The notes under the pieces: generated by a model
The model's input: only the letters and a program-made list of their open reading frames with translations
The model's database searches: none
What the model was told of the DNA's origin: nothing
Shown here: positions 44,491-55,871 of the stretch, in pieces
Position numbering within the stretch: position 1 is the stretch's first letter
Layout of the letters: the number at the start of each line of letters is the position of its first letter
Assembly (NCBI GenBank): GCA_963922205.1
Contig: CAWUHX010000284.1
Location: 186,001-250,000 of the forward strand
Source of the DNA: Romanomermis culicivorax
Taxonomy: Eukaryota; Nematoda; Enoplea; Mermithida; Mermithidae
Length of the DNA: 64,000 bases
Direction of reading: 5' to 3'
Translations under genes and position numbers: made by a program

Positions 44491-46375
44491 CGTTAAGCAG
44501 AGCCGTAAAACTTGGTGGTCATTTTCAAGAAAATACGTAATGGGAAATATAGAACATTGCTAAGTCTGATAAACTCAGCAATAGGGTGCAGACATTGGCA
44601 GTAGTTCTCTTGTCTGGGGTCAAACCTTCCAGGACGAATGTAAAACGGGAAAAAATGTTCTTCCGTCTCACTGCCCAACGCTGAGACTATATGGAGGCAA
44701 TATATTTCAAAACATATTTTTTTTCGTCAATCAAAGCTCAAAGCGGGTTTTCAAGTGTTTTCTGGCTTTAAATGATATATCAGACAGAATAATGCTTCTA
44801 ATCTGATTACTTTACTTATTGTGTTATGATAACGTCGGTCAATTTAGCTTGATTATAACGCTGTGTCGCATCTTGGTTTCTGCTTTAGAGAGAGCGGAAG
44901 AGAGAAAAAGGTCGACCAGAAAGAAAAGTTTCTCTTATTACTGTACATATGTGTATGTTCTGTACGAGTTCGATATTACGCAAGTTCTGATGATGTAGAC
45001 AATTCTAGCCTTTCTCATATGTGCTACGTGCTGGATATTCTCTGTGTGCATATACAGCATGTGAGCAGGAGAGCCCACGAGATCCAGTTATTAGAGAAGC
45101 GGTTTTCCCAAAACTCATCGACATTCTATATGATAGGTTGCAATTCGTGGAGGAAAAAATCCACTTTGACAGGTTGCCTATCTTTTCTGTTTGCTAAATT
45201 AAGAATTGAAAAATGAAATTATTTCCGCTCATTTATATACTAACCCTTCTCGCAGCAGATTTGACAATCTCCGATTGAAAGTCACGTTTTTAATCGGAGA
45301 TTCCTGCAAATGATCTTCTGTCATAGTTGGAGATTTCCGTACTTTAATCGGAGACTGGTCGTTTTTTTGGTGCCAGAAGAGACTCAACTCTATGGTCAAA
45401 CGAATGTCATGCGAAAATATTTTTTCCTTATTATTATAACTTGGCAATAAAAAGCTACTTTCCTCACACTTTACCGGTTTTACGCAATTTTAAAGTGCCA
45501 AAAAAAGAGGTGAGAAAGGTCGAGATAGTCATTTATGGCTTTTTTGATTTTATTGTAGAATGCTGCAATATTCTTGTCTGCCGCAACAAAGTTCAACATG
45601 CTGAGCTAAAGTTTCAATCAACTTGTGTACCTTTTTTGGGGCCGTATTTCTTCATATACTGTAATACCATTTAAATAATTTTTGAACCAGATAAGCAATC
45701 ATACTAACCAGGTCCTGAGAACAATGTGAATTTGCCGGATTAGATTAACTTTACATATGATCTGTGCTCTCTTAAATATGATCAAATTTGTTTGAAATTC
45801 TATAATAAACAAAGTTCGATGCGGCCAACAAACAGACATAATAGTGGCAAGGACTCTGATCTGATGAGCACCTTATAAGCAAAACCATGGGATCGACAGA
45901 CCCTCGTATTACTTTGTGACAAAGGTCGGCACAATCAGAGTTAATGTCATTCACACAATAAGTCAGATCAACATCTATGATTAGAAATCGGATAGCAAAA
46001 ATCATACTCAGAAATTTTTGATTCGGATAGAACTATGTCGACATCTAAAGTGCTCTTGACCTGGCTAAAGTGCTCTTGACCAGGTTAAATATTAGCGTCT
46101 GTTTGTCGTTGATGAACGATAAATTTCATCGATTACTGTGTCAAACTCACTATTTTTTCCTAAATGAGCTTACATTCATTGGCTCGCTGCATCTGCAATT
46201 TCAAAATAAATAGACTATAGTGCCCGCGGAATAACGACTTAGATTTAGAATTCTGTCATCACAGGTTCCGACATTTTCCTCTCGGATCTCTGTCTCCAGA
46301 CACTGAATTTCAATCACCCGTAAAATTTTTATGAACTTCCATGAATCCGTATCTTTTTCAGGAATAGATTTATTT
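44491..46375. other. Upstream region of the kinase gene
   Basis: No supportable gene. A small hairpin from AATCTCCGATT and its complement lies near 45267-45303, and GTGCTCTTGACC is directly duplicated at 46051-46081. The kinase promoter and a 5' UTR exon presumably lie here. An acceptor TTTTTCAG at 46354-46361, 14 bp before the start codon, implies an upstream non-coding exon. Confidence 0.45.
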
Positions 46376-46881
46376 ATGACTAACAGCCATTCTAGTCTCG
46401 ATTTACCTACTATTCACGGCGGCAGCGACGACACCAATAATACCATCGATATCGGCGACTATCGGTTCGACTTGGCCGATAAATTGGGCGAAGGCGGCTA
46501 CGGTAAAGTGTACAAAGGACGACAAAAATCAACCGGTTCCCAAGTGGCCATCAAGCGGATCCTAATGACCCCGACGTGCGGTCAGGAAAATTTTTCCAGG
46601 CAAAACTCTTCGTACAACGAAGCTCAAGAGCGAGAAAATGCGAAAATCTTGGCCGAATTCAAAGCCGCTTCGAAAGTTCAGTGCACCTTCGTGGTCAATA
46701 TATTGAAAATAGTCGAAAATTTAGAATTGAATTCTACGTTTATGGTCATGGAATTGTGCGATTCGGATTTGGATAGATTTCTGACCGAGTACGAATGTTT
46801 GAATGAAAATAATTTAGAGACGGTGGCCAAAAGTTTGGCTGAAGGTTATATGGTTTTGTTGACCAATGGCGTATTTCATAG
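46376..46881 (+). CDS. Kinase exon 1: N-lobe through HRD histidine
   Basis: Encodes residues 1-168: a short Ser/Asp/Thr-rich leader, the glycine loop (LGEGGYGKVYKG), the VAIKRI lysine strand, and helix C area. The end of the N-lobe (FMVMELCDSDLDRFL) follows, then LLTNGVFH up to the donor CATAG|GTAAGC. Base composition is richer in GC than the surroundings, as expected of coding DNA. Confidence 0.93.
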
Positions 46882-49800
46882 GTAAGCTGAAACAAGGAAA
46901 AACTAGTGGATAACTGTGGAACCCGGAGTCTGACAGTATAGCTAAAAAATAGTAAGATTATGCTATAGTCGCTCAAAGAGACCGGGTTCGGAGTAAATCC
47001 TTTATCACAGAAAACGTTCCACCATGATTCATGTTCACATAAAAATCAATGGAACTTAGCTGAAATCTTGGATTTCTTACTTTTTTCCAATAATAATAAA
47101 ATATCGATACAACTCGAAAAGGGCTGTATAGGAAATTTGACAAAAAAATTAAAGAGTCTGTAATGAATTATATTTTTGACCTGCATATTGAAGGATGCGT
47201 AGATGTTAACAGGTATAAATTTTAAAAAGTCCTTGAACTTTTGGAAAAGTTTGTTCATTCTGATCTACCGTGATGATTTTTTGAAGTCAATAAGATTTTT
47301 TGCTACTGTTTTTATCTAGAACCCGCGCTTTAATAGAACCTGGACCAAGGAGCTGAAAATTGCTTGTCTCATTGATGAAACGCCCATGATTTAATTGTTT
47401 TGTGACCTGGTAAATTTTGCTTTACTCAACACTTTGAGCGGAATCGGTGGTTGACTTCAGAATTCATGTACACGTGTCCACGCGTCCAATAGTCGGTCTT
47501 GGTCTTTGGTGCAATTTGATTTCGCTTCTCAGTCTAATTGCATACCGTTGACCGATCCAAAATTACGATATTAACAATCGTTGTCAACCATACATGCACA
47601 GCATAGAAATTCTGCTGGGGGTCAGCCAGGACGGGGGGTGGAATACAAAATTTTTTCATTCTTGATAATGAAAAGAAATGTCTCAGAAAGGTTTTCTAAT
47701 ATCCAAACAGCATATTCTTATAACTATATTAGTCAGACATATTAAATAATTTGCTTAGAAAGCACTTTTCACAGTTTTAATGTTACTTTTTTGGAAACAA
47801 GTATGCTTTATTTAGAAAAATTGTTAAACTACAGCATCATTTCCATTTTCATGCCGACTTTCTCTTCTCTCTTGATCATTCCTTCGTCAACTTCTCAATC
47901 ATTTCTAGGGGAGTCAAATCTGCTGGGGGTCAGCAAGAATCTGCTGGGCGTCAATAAAAATCTGCTGGGGGTCAAAACCCCCCAAACCCCCCACATGCAT
48001 GTATGGTCATGACTATCGATAGGATTTTTCAAAATCGCATCGTTCGAAACAGTAATTGTAGAATGCTACTCGTTCTGATCTTCACTGCGAATTCTTGATA
48101 TTTTTTACAGGCTTTCCCGAAATCGATAAACTTTTTGCGCATTCAATAGATTCTTCATGAAAGCAATTTAGCTTTCCAAGAATGATTCATAGCATAACTT
48201 ACTTCACCAAAATAAATTTTGAAAAAGTGTCCGATTGTTCACAAAATTCCAAATCTTATCCACTCGATATGATGTTTTCCATACCTTGTTTTTCTGAAAC
48301 TTTTTCTGGTTAATTTGCATCTCTTTTTGGACACTATGTGTATGATATGTGGTAATGTGAAAGCTTTTTCACCAGATTGATCTGTGAAAATAGCTCCGTG
48401 CTTAGTTTTATGATTGCAAACAAAATTACTGATACGTAAACTGGGAAGCAAGATGAACTCATTAATTTATTTTTGCGAATGGTTCTCTAAAAGTGCCCTG
48501 CCTTCTAAACTTTATTGGGTTTTTTAAGAACTGACTAATCTTTTTAGTACCAGCTTTTTTGGCTGCGCTTTTGAACTTTATAGAGTCAATTTCTGTTGGC
48601 ATCACCCCTACGTCGGACGCGTCAAAAAATAACATAGGGCGACTTTTATACATATAATACAACTTTTTACGCTGAGTTCAATGGTGCAAGCCGCTTTACA
48701 CAAAATCAAAAATTCGCTGAAACATCAAGGTTCAAAGTTTCATAAATTTATGAATTTGACAAAAATTGACCACTTTTACTTAAAGAACTGCGGCTCTCTG
48801 TATTCTTGATCTTTCACCAAGCGGCTTTTTGTATTAAGTAGAGGAAGCGACGCTCACTCCTGGCGTGCATATGGAATTCCAATACAGCACACTCGGTCTA
48901 CGAGCTATGCTTTTAAAGTCAAAAAACTTTGAAAATTAGATTTCAAAATTTGCATATTTTCAGCACTTGCTTCACAAGAAGCTGCGGGACACAGCTCAAA
49001 ATTTACACGCATGTGCCCCAAGGCCTCCGACGAATTCCAGCAAAAAATAAAAAAATAAAAGGACCATTTTTGGAGATATTTAAAATTGACCATTTCACAT
49101 TTTTTTTTAAATTGAAAAAAAATTCATTGAAGTTTTTCAATGAATTTTCATAAATCCAATGTCTGTTCTTATAGAATATACGGGCATAGGTCGAAAACTT
49201 TCAGAAATCTTTGTCAAGGCTTCCCAGACGTTTCGGTAAAAAATTAACGAAAGAAAAAGAATATTTATGAAGATATTTAGAATTGAACACTGTTTATTTT
49301 TTCAAAAATTAAACAAAATGTAATGAAAAATAACACAATTTCAGCAGCAGTTCTTAACGAAGTTGAGGGCGGAATCGAAATAATTTGTAATACTTGCATC
49401 AAAGGTTCTTCCGAAGTTAGGCAGGAAATAAAGAAGATCAATTTACGAAGCTATTGACACCTGACCATTTCACACGTTTCCAAAAAGTGCATAAAATTTA
49501 TGAAATATTTCATAAATGTGGACAAAAAAATAATGCAGATGAATCTAGCCAATCTGTTGAGCTTTTTTAATCAAACATGAACATATTAGTGACGATGCCT
49601 AATACAGCTATAAAAAGACAAATATAGCTTGATAAATTTTTTACCTACATTTGGAGGGAGCTCTCAACATATACGAGTATGTATTATGTAAGGTTGGAAC
49701 AGTAGTTAAAATTAGGAACTTTTTTCTGAATAATTTTTGAAAGCAAGACAAAGCAAAAGAATATGCAATACATCAGCATGAGTAATTTGAGATGGTCCCT

Positions 49801-52800
49801 TTACCCCCCCACCTAGAGGTCCCAGTCAAATAAAAACTTTTTAGCATTGTTTAACAAAAGATATATTCTAAAACGATATATATAATCATTTTTTTCTAAC
49901 AACATGCTAGAATTCATCAGTTTCTTTATAATTTTATTATTCGATACTAGATATTTTAGCACAAAAATTTTTTCTCCTTATAGCATTAATGTTTATGCCT
50001 AAAGATGCAAGACATGCAGAAAAGCAATCTCAAAGGGCCAAACTGATTTATAGTGACATATTTGGAAAAAATTTTGGATGGCGGACCTGCACCCCAAAAT
50101 TTCTTGCAGTCAATGCATACGTAGTCATTGGTACCCCTACATATGCCTTTCAACTGCGTTGATTCTTTCCGAAGTTTTAAAGAAGCTTTGTTGGAGAGAG
50201 CAAACAACTGTATAAATTATTTCAGTACAAATTATTTCGATTCCGCCCTTAACTTCGTTAAGAACTGCTGCTGAAATTGTGTTATTTTTCATGCAATGTT
50301 CAATTCTGAATATCTTCATAAATATTCTTTTTCTTTCGTTAATATTTTACCGAAACGTCTGGGAAGCCTTGACAAAGATTTCTGAAAGTTTTCGACCTAT
50401 GCCCGTATATTCTATAAGAACAGACATTGGATTTGTGAAAATTCATTGAAAAACTTCAATGAATTTTTTTTCAATTTAAAAAAAATGTGAAATGGTCAAT
50501 TTTAAATATCTCCAAAAATGGTCCTTTTATTTCTTTAATTTTTTGCTGGCCTTGAGGCACATGCGTGTAAATTTTGAGCCGTGTCCCGCAGTGTGAAGCA
50601 AGTGCTGAAAATATGCAACTTTTGGAATCTAATTTTCAAAGTTTTTTGATTTTAAAAGCATAGTTCGTAGACCGAGTGTGTTGTATTGGAATTCCATATG
50701 CACGCCACGAGTGAGCATCCTCTCCTCTACATAATACAAAAAACCGCTTGGTGAAAGGTCAAAAATACAAAGAGCTGCAGTTCTTTAAGTAAAAGTGGTC
50801 AATTTTAGTCAAATTCATAAATTTTTGAAATTTTGAACCTTGATATTTCAGCGAATTTTTGATTTTGTGTTAAGCGGTTTGCACCATTGAACTCAGCGTA
50901 AAAAGTTGTATAATATGTATAAAAGTCTCCCTATGTTATTTTTGACGTGTCCGACGTTAGTACATACTACGGTCGATGCTAACAGAAACTGACTCTTTAA
51001 CATTACGTATATACAGCATCATTAGCTTCGCTTCTGAACCCTATAACGTAATAACCAACGGTTGTGGTTTTTATACCTACCCTCTTTTCCAAACATTTAG
51101 GTCCATTGAGATACATTAATCCATTTTAAGTGGCGGAAGTAGGTTGCACCATAGTTTCTAACAGGGTATAATTTGTGGCAAAAAATGAATAGCTCATGAA
51201 AGGTTTGAGTTGGTCGAAGCCGCAGCATTATTGATCGGAACAAATTTCGAACTCATTTAAGCAAATTGACGTAACTTTTACTTGGCTTGTGTGTATGGGA
51301 AAGTTATGAGGGGTTTTCCGTACATTCACTACGTAACATAAACGTTAAGTGAGCCATTTTTGTGCTAGATTCGAAAAATGTGTATATTTTCCAGAGATAT
51401 AAAGCCCCAAAATATTTTGCTCAAATATCGACGACCTCTGTCGGCTTCGAACGCTTTGGGAAATTCGTCGAATAATTTAGTTTATCAAGAATTTTCCAAC
51501 AATGTTAACAATAGTCATACGTTAGATTCCGAACTTATTTCAAATCATAGTCAAAATCAAATGGAAATCGAATGTGCCAAATTGGCTGATTTCGGTCTGA
51601 GTAAAATTTACAAAGACGACCAGAGCGCCAAATCGTCGAGGAAACAATCGTCGGACGCCGAGGCGACATCGCCATCGACGTCGAACAAAAATCAGTTGTG
51701 CAATTTAGCCGGTACGTTTTATTTTATGGCGCCAGAGGTCGGTGCAAACGTGGTCCATAGGAGGTAAGTCTTCTCAATTAAAACACCCTGTATGCTCAAA
51801 TTTCAGTTTGTTCAGGTTATACAACGAAAGAGCGGACATGTGGTCGATGGGCGTGGTTTTGTATTTGTGTATAACAGGTGATCCCATCAGGTGTTCCTTC
51901 CTCTTTTTTGTGCCTTCTCGCTGCCTTCTGAACAAAGCATCATTTTTATTCTTATGACGACTTTTTCTTTTAATCTGTTCATCATTTTCATATCTTCTCG
52001 ATCATTGCTGGAGATCAAATCTGCTGGGGATCAGCAAGAATCTTCTGAGGGTCAATCAGTGTCAACACGGGATGAGGACATACCAAAAAACCCTCTTTTC
52101 AACGTGCATGTTGGCTTGTTTCAATTCAAAAATTTTACAATAAGTTGTTGTTTTTGGTTTTATAGGAACTTTATAAAAATATACTACAGTTCCGGCGTCA
52201 AATTTTTATAATTTCTAAGTATGCTCGTTCCCTGGAAGTTTTTTTTTCGGCTCCCCAGGACATTTCGGCAACTAAAACCAATTTTCAAATGACATTCTGG
52301 TTTTTCCCATCTGACTGCTTTTGTGTATCAACACTACCTTTTCTCAACCAAAATGAATTACACGAAGAATTTATATTGGAAAATTTCTTTTCCACGTCTC
52401 TCTTTGCAGACTTCGGAATTTATCCAATTCCACTCAAAAAAAAGTCTACTCAAATAAATTTTCAACACATTCAGTTCAAAAATTAAACTTCCCATTATTC
52501 CGTCCATACATGCACGTGGGAGGGGTTTGGGGGGGGGGTTTGACCCCCAGCAGACTTTCATTGACCCCCAGCAGATTCTTGCAGGCACCAGCAGATTTGA
52601 CTCCTCAACAATGACTGAGAAGATGGCGAAGGAAATGAGCAAGAAAAGAAAAAGTCGTTATAAAAATGGGAATAATGCTGTAGTAACAATTTTTCTAAAC
52701 AAAGTATACTTTATTCCAAAAAAGTAAAATTAAAACTGTAAAAAGTGCTGTCTAAGCAAATAGTTTCACACATCTGACTAATATAGGTTGAAGAATATTC

Positions 52801-54257
52801 TGCATGGATGTTAGAAGACCTCTAAGACCTTTCTTTTCGTTATGAACAATGAAAAAAATTTTGTGTTCCACCCCCTGTCCCGACTGACCCCCAGCAGAAT
52901 TTCTATGCTGTGCATGTAGCTGCGATCATTATTAATTTGAATTTGGATCAAGCGCGGGCCTCAGGAGTCAATTACCATTTCACAATCAATATGTATTTGT
53001 CTTTAATGTTCACTAACCATTGATATTTAACGTTTTTTCAAGAGTTATTTTTTCATTTTAACTTTTCTGAGGATTTTATTCTTATTTTTCCTCACTTGAT
53101 CATTTTAAGTTAGTAAGGCAATTAGGGTAGGAAAATTGTTTAAATTTATAATCACCAATAATGATATTAAAAAACATTTTATAACCTTAGTTTTCAACTT
53201 AAAATTCAAAAACAATTTTTAAAAATTTTTTAAATTCGAAAACAGTGAACATAAGTCGATTTTGTTAAATTTATATGATCAGATATCCGAATATTCGAAC
53301 TCTCCAGAACCTCAGATATCCGGTTGTCAAAAAGTATCCGAGATCAATAGTCCTAATTCATCGTCAGTTTCACGATGGAATCATCACATCGTCTACGACA
53401 ACATCGTATATCGCGTTTTCTGCTGTTAGAGAATGAGACAATATGGAAGAAACTAAAAAATATACAACAAAAAGAAAAATGGATGAAAATTAGGAGAAAT
53501 CGGCATGTGAAACATAAAAAATAAGCGTACATGATAGACAATCAAAAAAATAGAGTGAATTTACTAAATTGTCGAAGGCTAGTTGAGTACGCTCAAAAAT
53601 TTTCAGTTCCACTTTTATTGTTGGAAGCGTTTGAAGAAAAACAGACTACATCTAACTCTTTTACTCAAGTCACTTTTTTCTTTCTAAAGAAAGAAATCTA
53701 ACTGGCTACGAAATGGCTGGCGCCAAAGCGTCGATGCCGGAGTGGCGGCGTCGAAACGTTCCATTCTGCAATAATCATAAAATTTTTTTATCACATTTGC
53801 TGAACAATTGGCGTTGTGTTTAGGAGAACTACCGTTCAACGAACAACAAATTTGTAAATTATTCTTACGGGCCATCGATTCCAATTATTTCGGTTACGAA
53901 CCTCCTACTCTGATGCCGGCGCCGAAGAATGTCCCGACAATTGTGGTGGGCTGTTCCGTCGTTCACGCCAGTGACATTGAAAAAATAATGGACTGCGACA
54001 GCGATTCGATGCAACAAAGAACGTTTTCTAAGTACGAATTCGCTGTGAAAAATCTACTCAATTTAGATCCACAGTCGAGGATGACACCACAAGAATTTAG
54101 GGCCTGCATGTTTTTGGACTATACGGCGCCACTTAAACGGTTGAAAGAAATGTTGAGCGGCTGCGGTGGTAAAGTCGTGGTTGGCGAAAGATCCGGATTA
54201 AAGAGAGCGCCATCCGATGTATTGAACAAACTGATCTCGTTCGTTAAAATTAAATGA
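46376..54257 (+). CDS. Serine/threonine protein kinase, four exons, about 456 aa
   Basis: Exons 46376-46881, 51395-51763, 51816-51877 and 53824-54257 join in frame with GT/AG borders (split codons AG|A, AG|G, G|GA). Kinase landmarks: glycine loop GEGGYG at residues 38-43, VAIK lysine 60, HRDIKPQN with catalytic Asp170 and Asn175, DFG at 234-236, MAPE at 280-283, and DMWSMGVVLYLCITGELPFN. All key residues are present, so it should be active. Unusual features are about 45 extra residues between HRD and DFG and a long Ser-rich activation segment. Family uncertain: general CAMK/ULK-like appearance, no decisive signature. Start chosen at the ATG just after the acceptor at 46361. A possible poly(A) signal AATAAA is at 54734-54739. 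Confidence 0.9.
47589..48005 (+). mobile_element. CATACATGCA-ended MITE (E family), copy E1
   Basis: A 417-bp element from CATACATGCACAGCATAG to CCACATGCATGTATG. Near the right end are three tandem TCTGCTGGGGGTCA-like units. The flanks do not form a convincing TSD. Colinear with 63436-63846 and inverted at 52505-52919. Confidence 0.82.
48570..51008. mobile_element. Foldback FB2: ~2.4-kb element with ~800-bp inverted arms
   Basis: Arms 48570-49392 and 50227-51008 are inverted copies (GAGTCA(A/G)TTTCTGTT outer end; GGAATTCCATATGCACGCC; GGGCGGAATCGAAATAATTT inner end), roughly 85-90% by eye. The 0.8-kb spacer has no recognised coding capacity. The size and plan resemble long-TIR Mutator-type or foldback transposons, but no TSD was resolved. 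Confidence 0.85.
51395..51877 (+). CDS. Kinase exons 2-3: catalytic loop, DFG, activation segment, helix F
   Basis: Exon 2 (51395-51763) encodes DIKPQNILLKYRRP, a ~45-residue Asn/Ser-rich insertion, AKLADFGLSKIY, a Ser-rich activation segment and GTFYFMAPE. Exon 3 (51816-51877), only 62 bp, encodes LYNERADMWSMGVVLYLCIT and ends at the donor ACAG|GTGATC. The intron between them is 52 bp. Confidence 0.92.
51878..53823. other. Kinase intron 3 with two E-family MITE copies
   Basis: A degenerate E copy (GCTGGGGATCAGCAAGAATC, about 51895-52070) lies right behind the donor, and a fuller inverted copy is at 52505-52919. Nothing else was recognised in 52920-53823. Confidence 0.8.
52505..52919 (-). 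mobile_element. E-family MITE, copy E2
   Basis: Minus-strand copy from CATACATGCACGTGGGAG to GCTGTGCATGTAG with inverted TGACCCCCAGCAGA units. One terminus is mutated and the TSD has decayed. Confidence 0.8.
53824..54257 (+). CDS. Kinase exon 4: C-lobe and stop
   Basis: Begins at the acceptor TGTTTAG with ELPFNEQQICKLFLRAID and continues through FAVKNLLNLDPQSRMTPQEF, the usual end-of-domain motif (LL..DP..R.T..E). It ends in a short basic tail and TGA at 54255-54257. Confidence 0.92.
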
Positions 54258-55657
54258 CTTTTATGCATCTTGCACTGCAATGCGATATTTTGAAAAATAA
54301 TGAGCAAGCACAATTCGAAAAATGTATTCTCGTGCACGCATATGTATTCTACTGTAGTTCTGGCACAATTATATACTTTTGTTAAATCATTAAACAGCAA
54401 TCGATATTTTTCTAGACAAAGTCCTTAATGAGAACATGCCATTGTAATTGTCGACTGTTTCTCTTTGCACTGAACTGAACTCACCTGTAATATGTTACAT
54501 TCCATTCTATTGCCAATAAGAGGCTAACGTAATTTCATGCTTCAATTGCTCCCATAGTAAAGCTACTGCATAGATCGTTTCCGACTATCGAACGCAACAT
54601 GAATTGTTTCCGAATTCATCATAGTTGATACGGATTGTTTTTGTTGACGACGACTATATTACATTCATTTTTAAAATGATCGATGCAGTGATTCTCAGAA
54701 AAGTTCAACACAGAAAAACTGGTTTATTACTGTAATAAACGATGAAAATCTATCGTCCATGAGCGGTAAATAGAACAGCCGAAAATTTTCTACCATAACT
54801 TCATTAAATGGTCCAAATTTCTCGAGTAACACTCGTGTCAAAAAAAGTTCTATCCAAATTTAAAGTGGATAAGCAGGGTGATTTTTTATATAATTTTGTC
54901 GTTCCCACTGTCACAAAGAAGTTTCGGGTGTTTGTAGAAGTTCTCGCCACCGTACAAATGCGTATCAAACTGAACCTAATATTTGGTTCTCGCTGTGATT
55001 GTTATTTCAAAGTTAATGGACTATCGGATCCGGTTCCAGAAAATTTGTTGTACGAGTCCCATGCCAAAAAGTTTTCATCTTCAGCTCCAGCTTACAGACT
55101 GTAGCTATAGTCTCCATTTTTCTGTACAATTTTTTTACATGTCGATTTTCGACTCGAGGAATTTCAATGTGGCCCACACAATTTTCACTCATTGTCAGTC
55201 AATCGCGTGACCTTGCTTTTCATGTTATTATTTACATGCCATCCTTAGTCCATTGATTTTAAAGTGGCTTCGCTTGTGCACAGTGAATTTTTTATTGATT
55301 ATTGAGATTCTTTGATTTTATTAAACAATTCTGAGACTTCTGTGGTTTATTAAGTCTACGTATCTGCACTAAGCCTCAGATCAGATCGTCGAGTACAGAC
55401 GAAACTTGCCCAGTTTCACTTTAATGCGCAATTCAAAATTCAAAGCAGACAGCTAGCTGGTCACTGAAATCAAAGACTGCATAGAATAATACATCATGTA
55501 CATCCCGCCAGAGTTATGTTGCTGGGAAAAAAGTTATTTATTGCAAACTTATATCACACATAAACAAGCATCAGTGAAGATTAGTCGATGCGGAAATTTA
55601 CATGCATCGAAGGATGTCTACAATTAGTGTGCAAATTTCAAAAAAGTGATAAATTTT
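54258..55657. other. Convergent 3' intergenic region
   Basis: Lies between the stop codons of the kinase (plus) and the HMG protein (minus). Candidate poly(A) signals are AATAAA at 54734-54739 for the kinase and TTTATT (minus-strand AATAAA) at 55537-55542 for the HMG gene. The ORFs at 54808-55210 have no recognisable domain. Confidence 0.5.
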
Positions 55658-55871
55658 TCAAAATTTGTAAACCAAACCGGGAGCTTTTTGTGGATAAACA
55701 ATCCTTTCGTCGTAAGCATCTGTTTTCCTGATTATACTATTCCGTTGACCTAACTTGGAGAGTCGAATTTCCAAATTGCGGACCCGTTGATCGGCGATAA
55801 TTCCAGCTTTTCGGAAACGATACTGCTTGATTTCGGTGGCGTAGCGAATTTTATCTTCCAATGATTTTTCT
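55658..55871 (-). CDS. HMG protein exon 3: C-terminal tail
   Basis: Follows the acceptor TTATTTTCCAG. Encodes EKSLEDKIRYATEIKQYRFR, a charged heptad-like stretch, RVRNLEIRLSKLGQRN, and ends KAPGLVYKF-stop. The first base completes Ala152 of exon 2. Confidence 0.85.

Larger units (their letters stand above)
46882..51394. other. 4.5-kb kinase intron 1 with MITE and foldback
   Basis: Carries an E-family MITE (47589-48005) and a large foldback element (48570-51008). The remainder shows AT-rich sequence without exons. Confidence 0.8.

Noticed and set aside
45239-45447. Minus-strand ORF near an inverted TCTCCGATT motif as a gene
   Set aside because: Short, unrecognised, and its repeat phrases come from the small hairpin, not from coding constraint.
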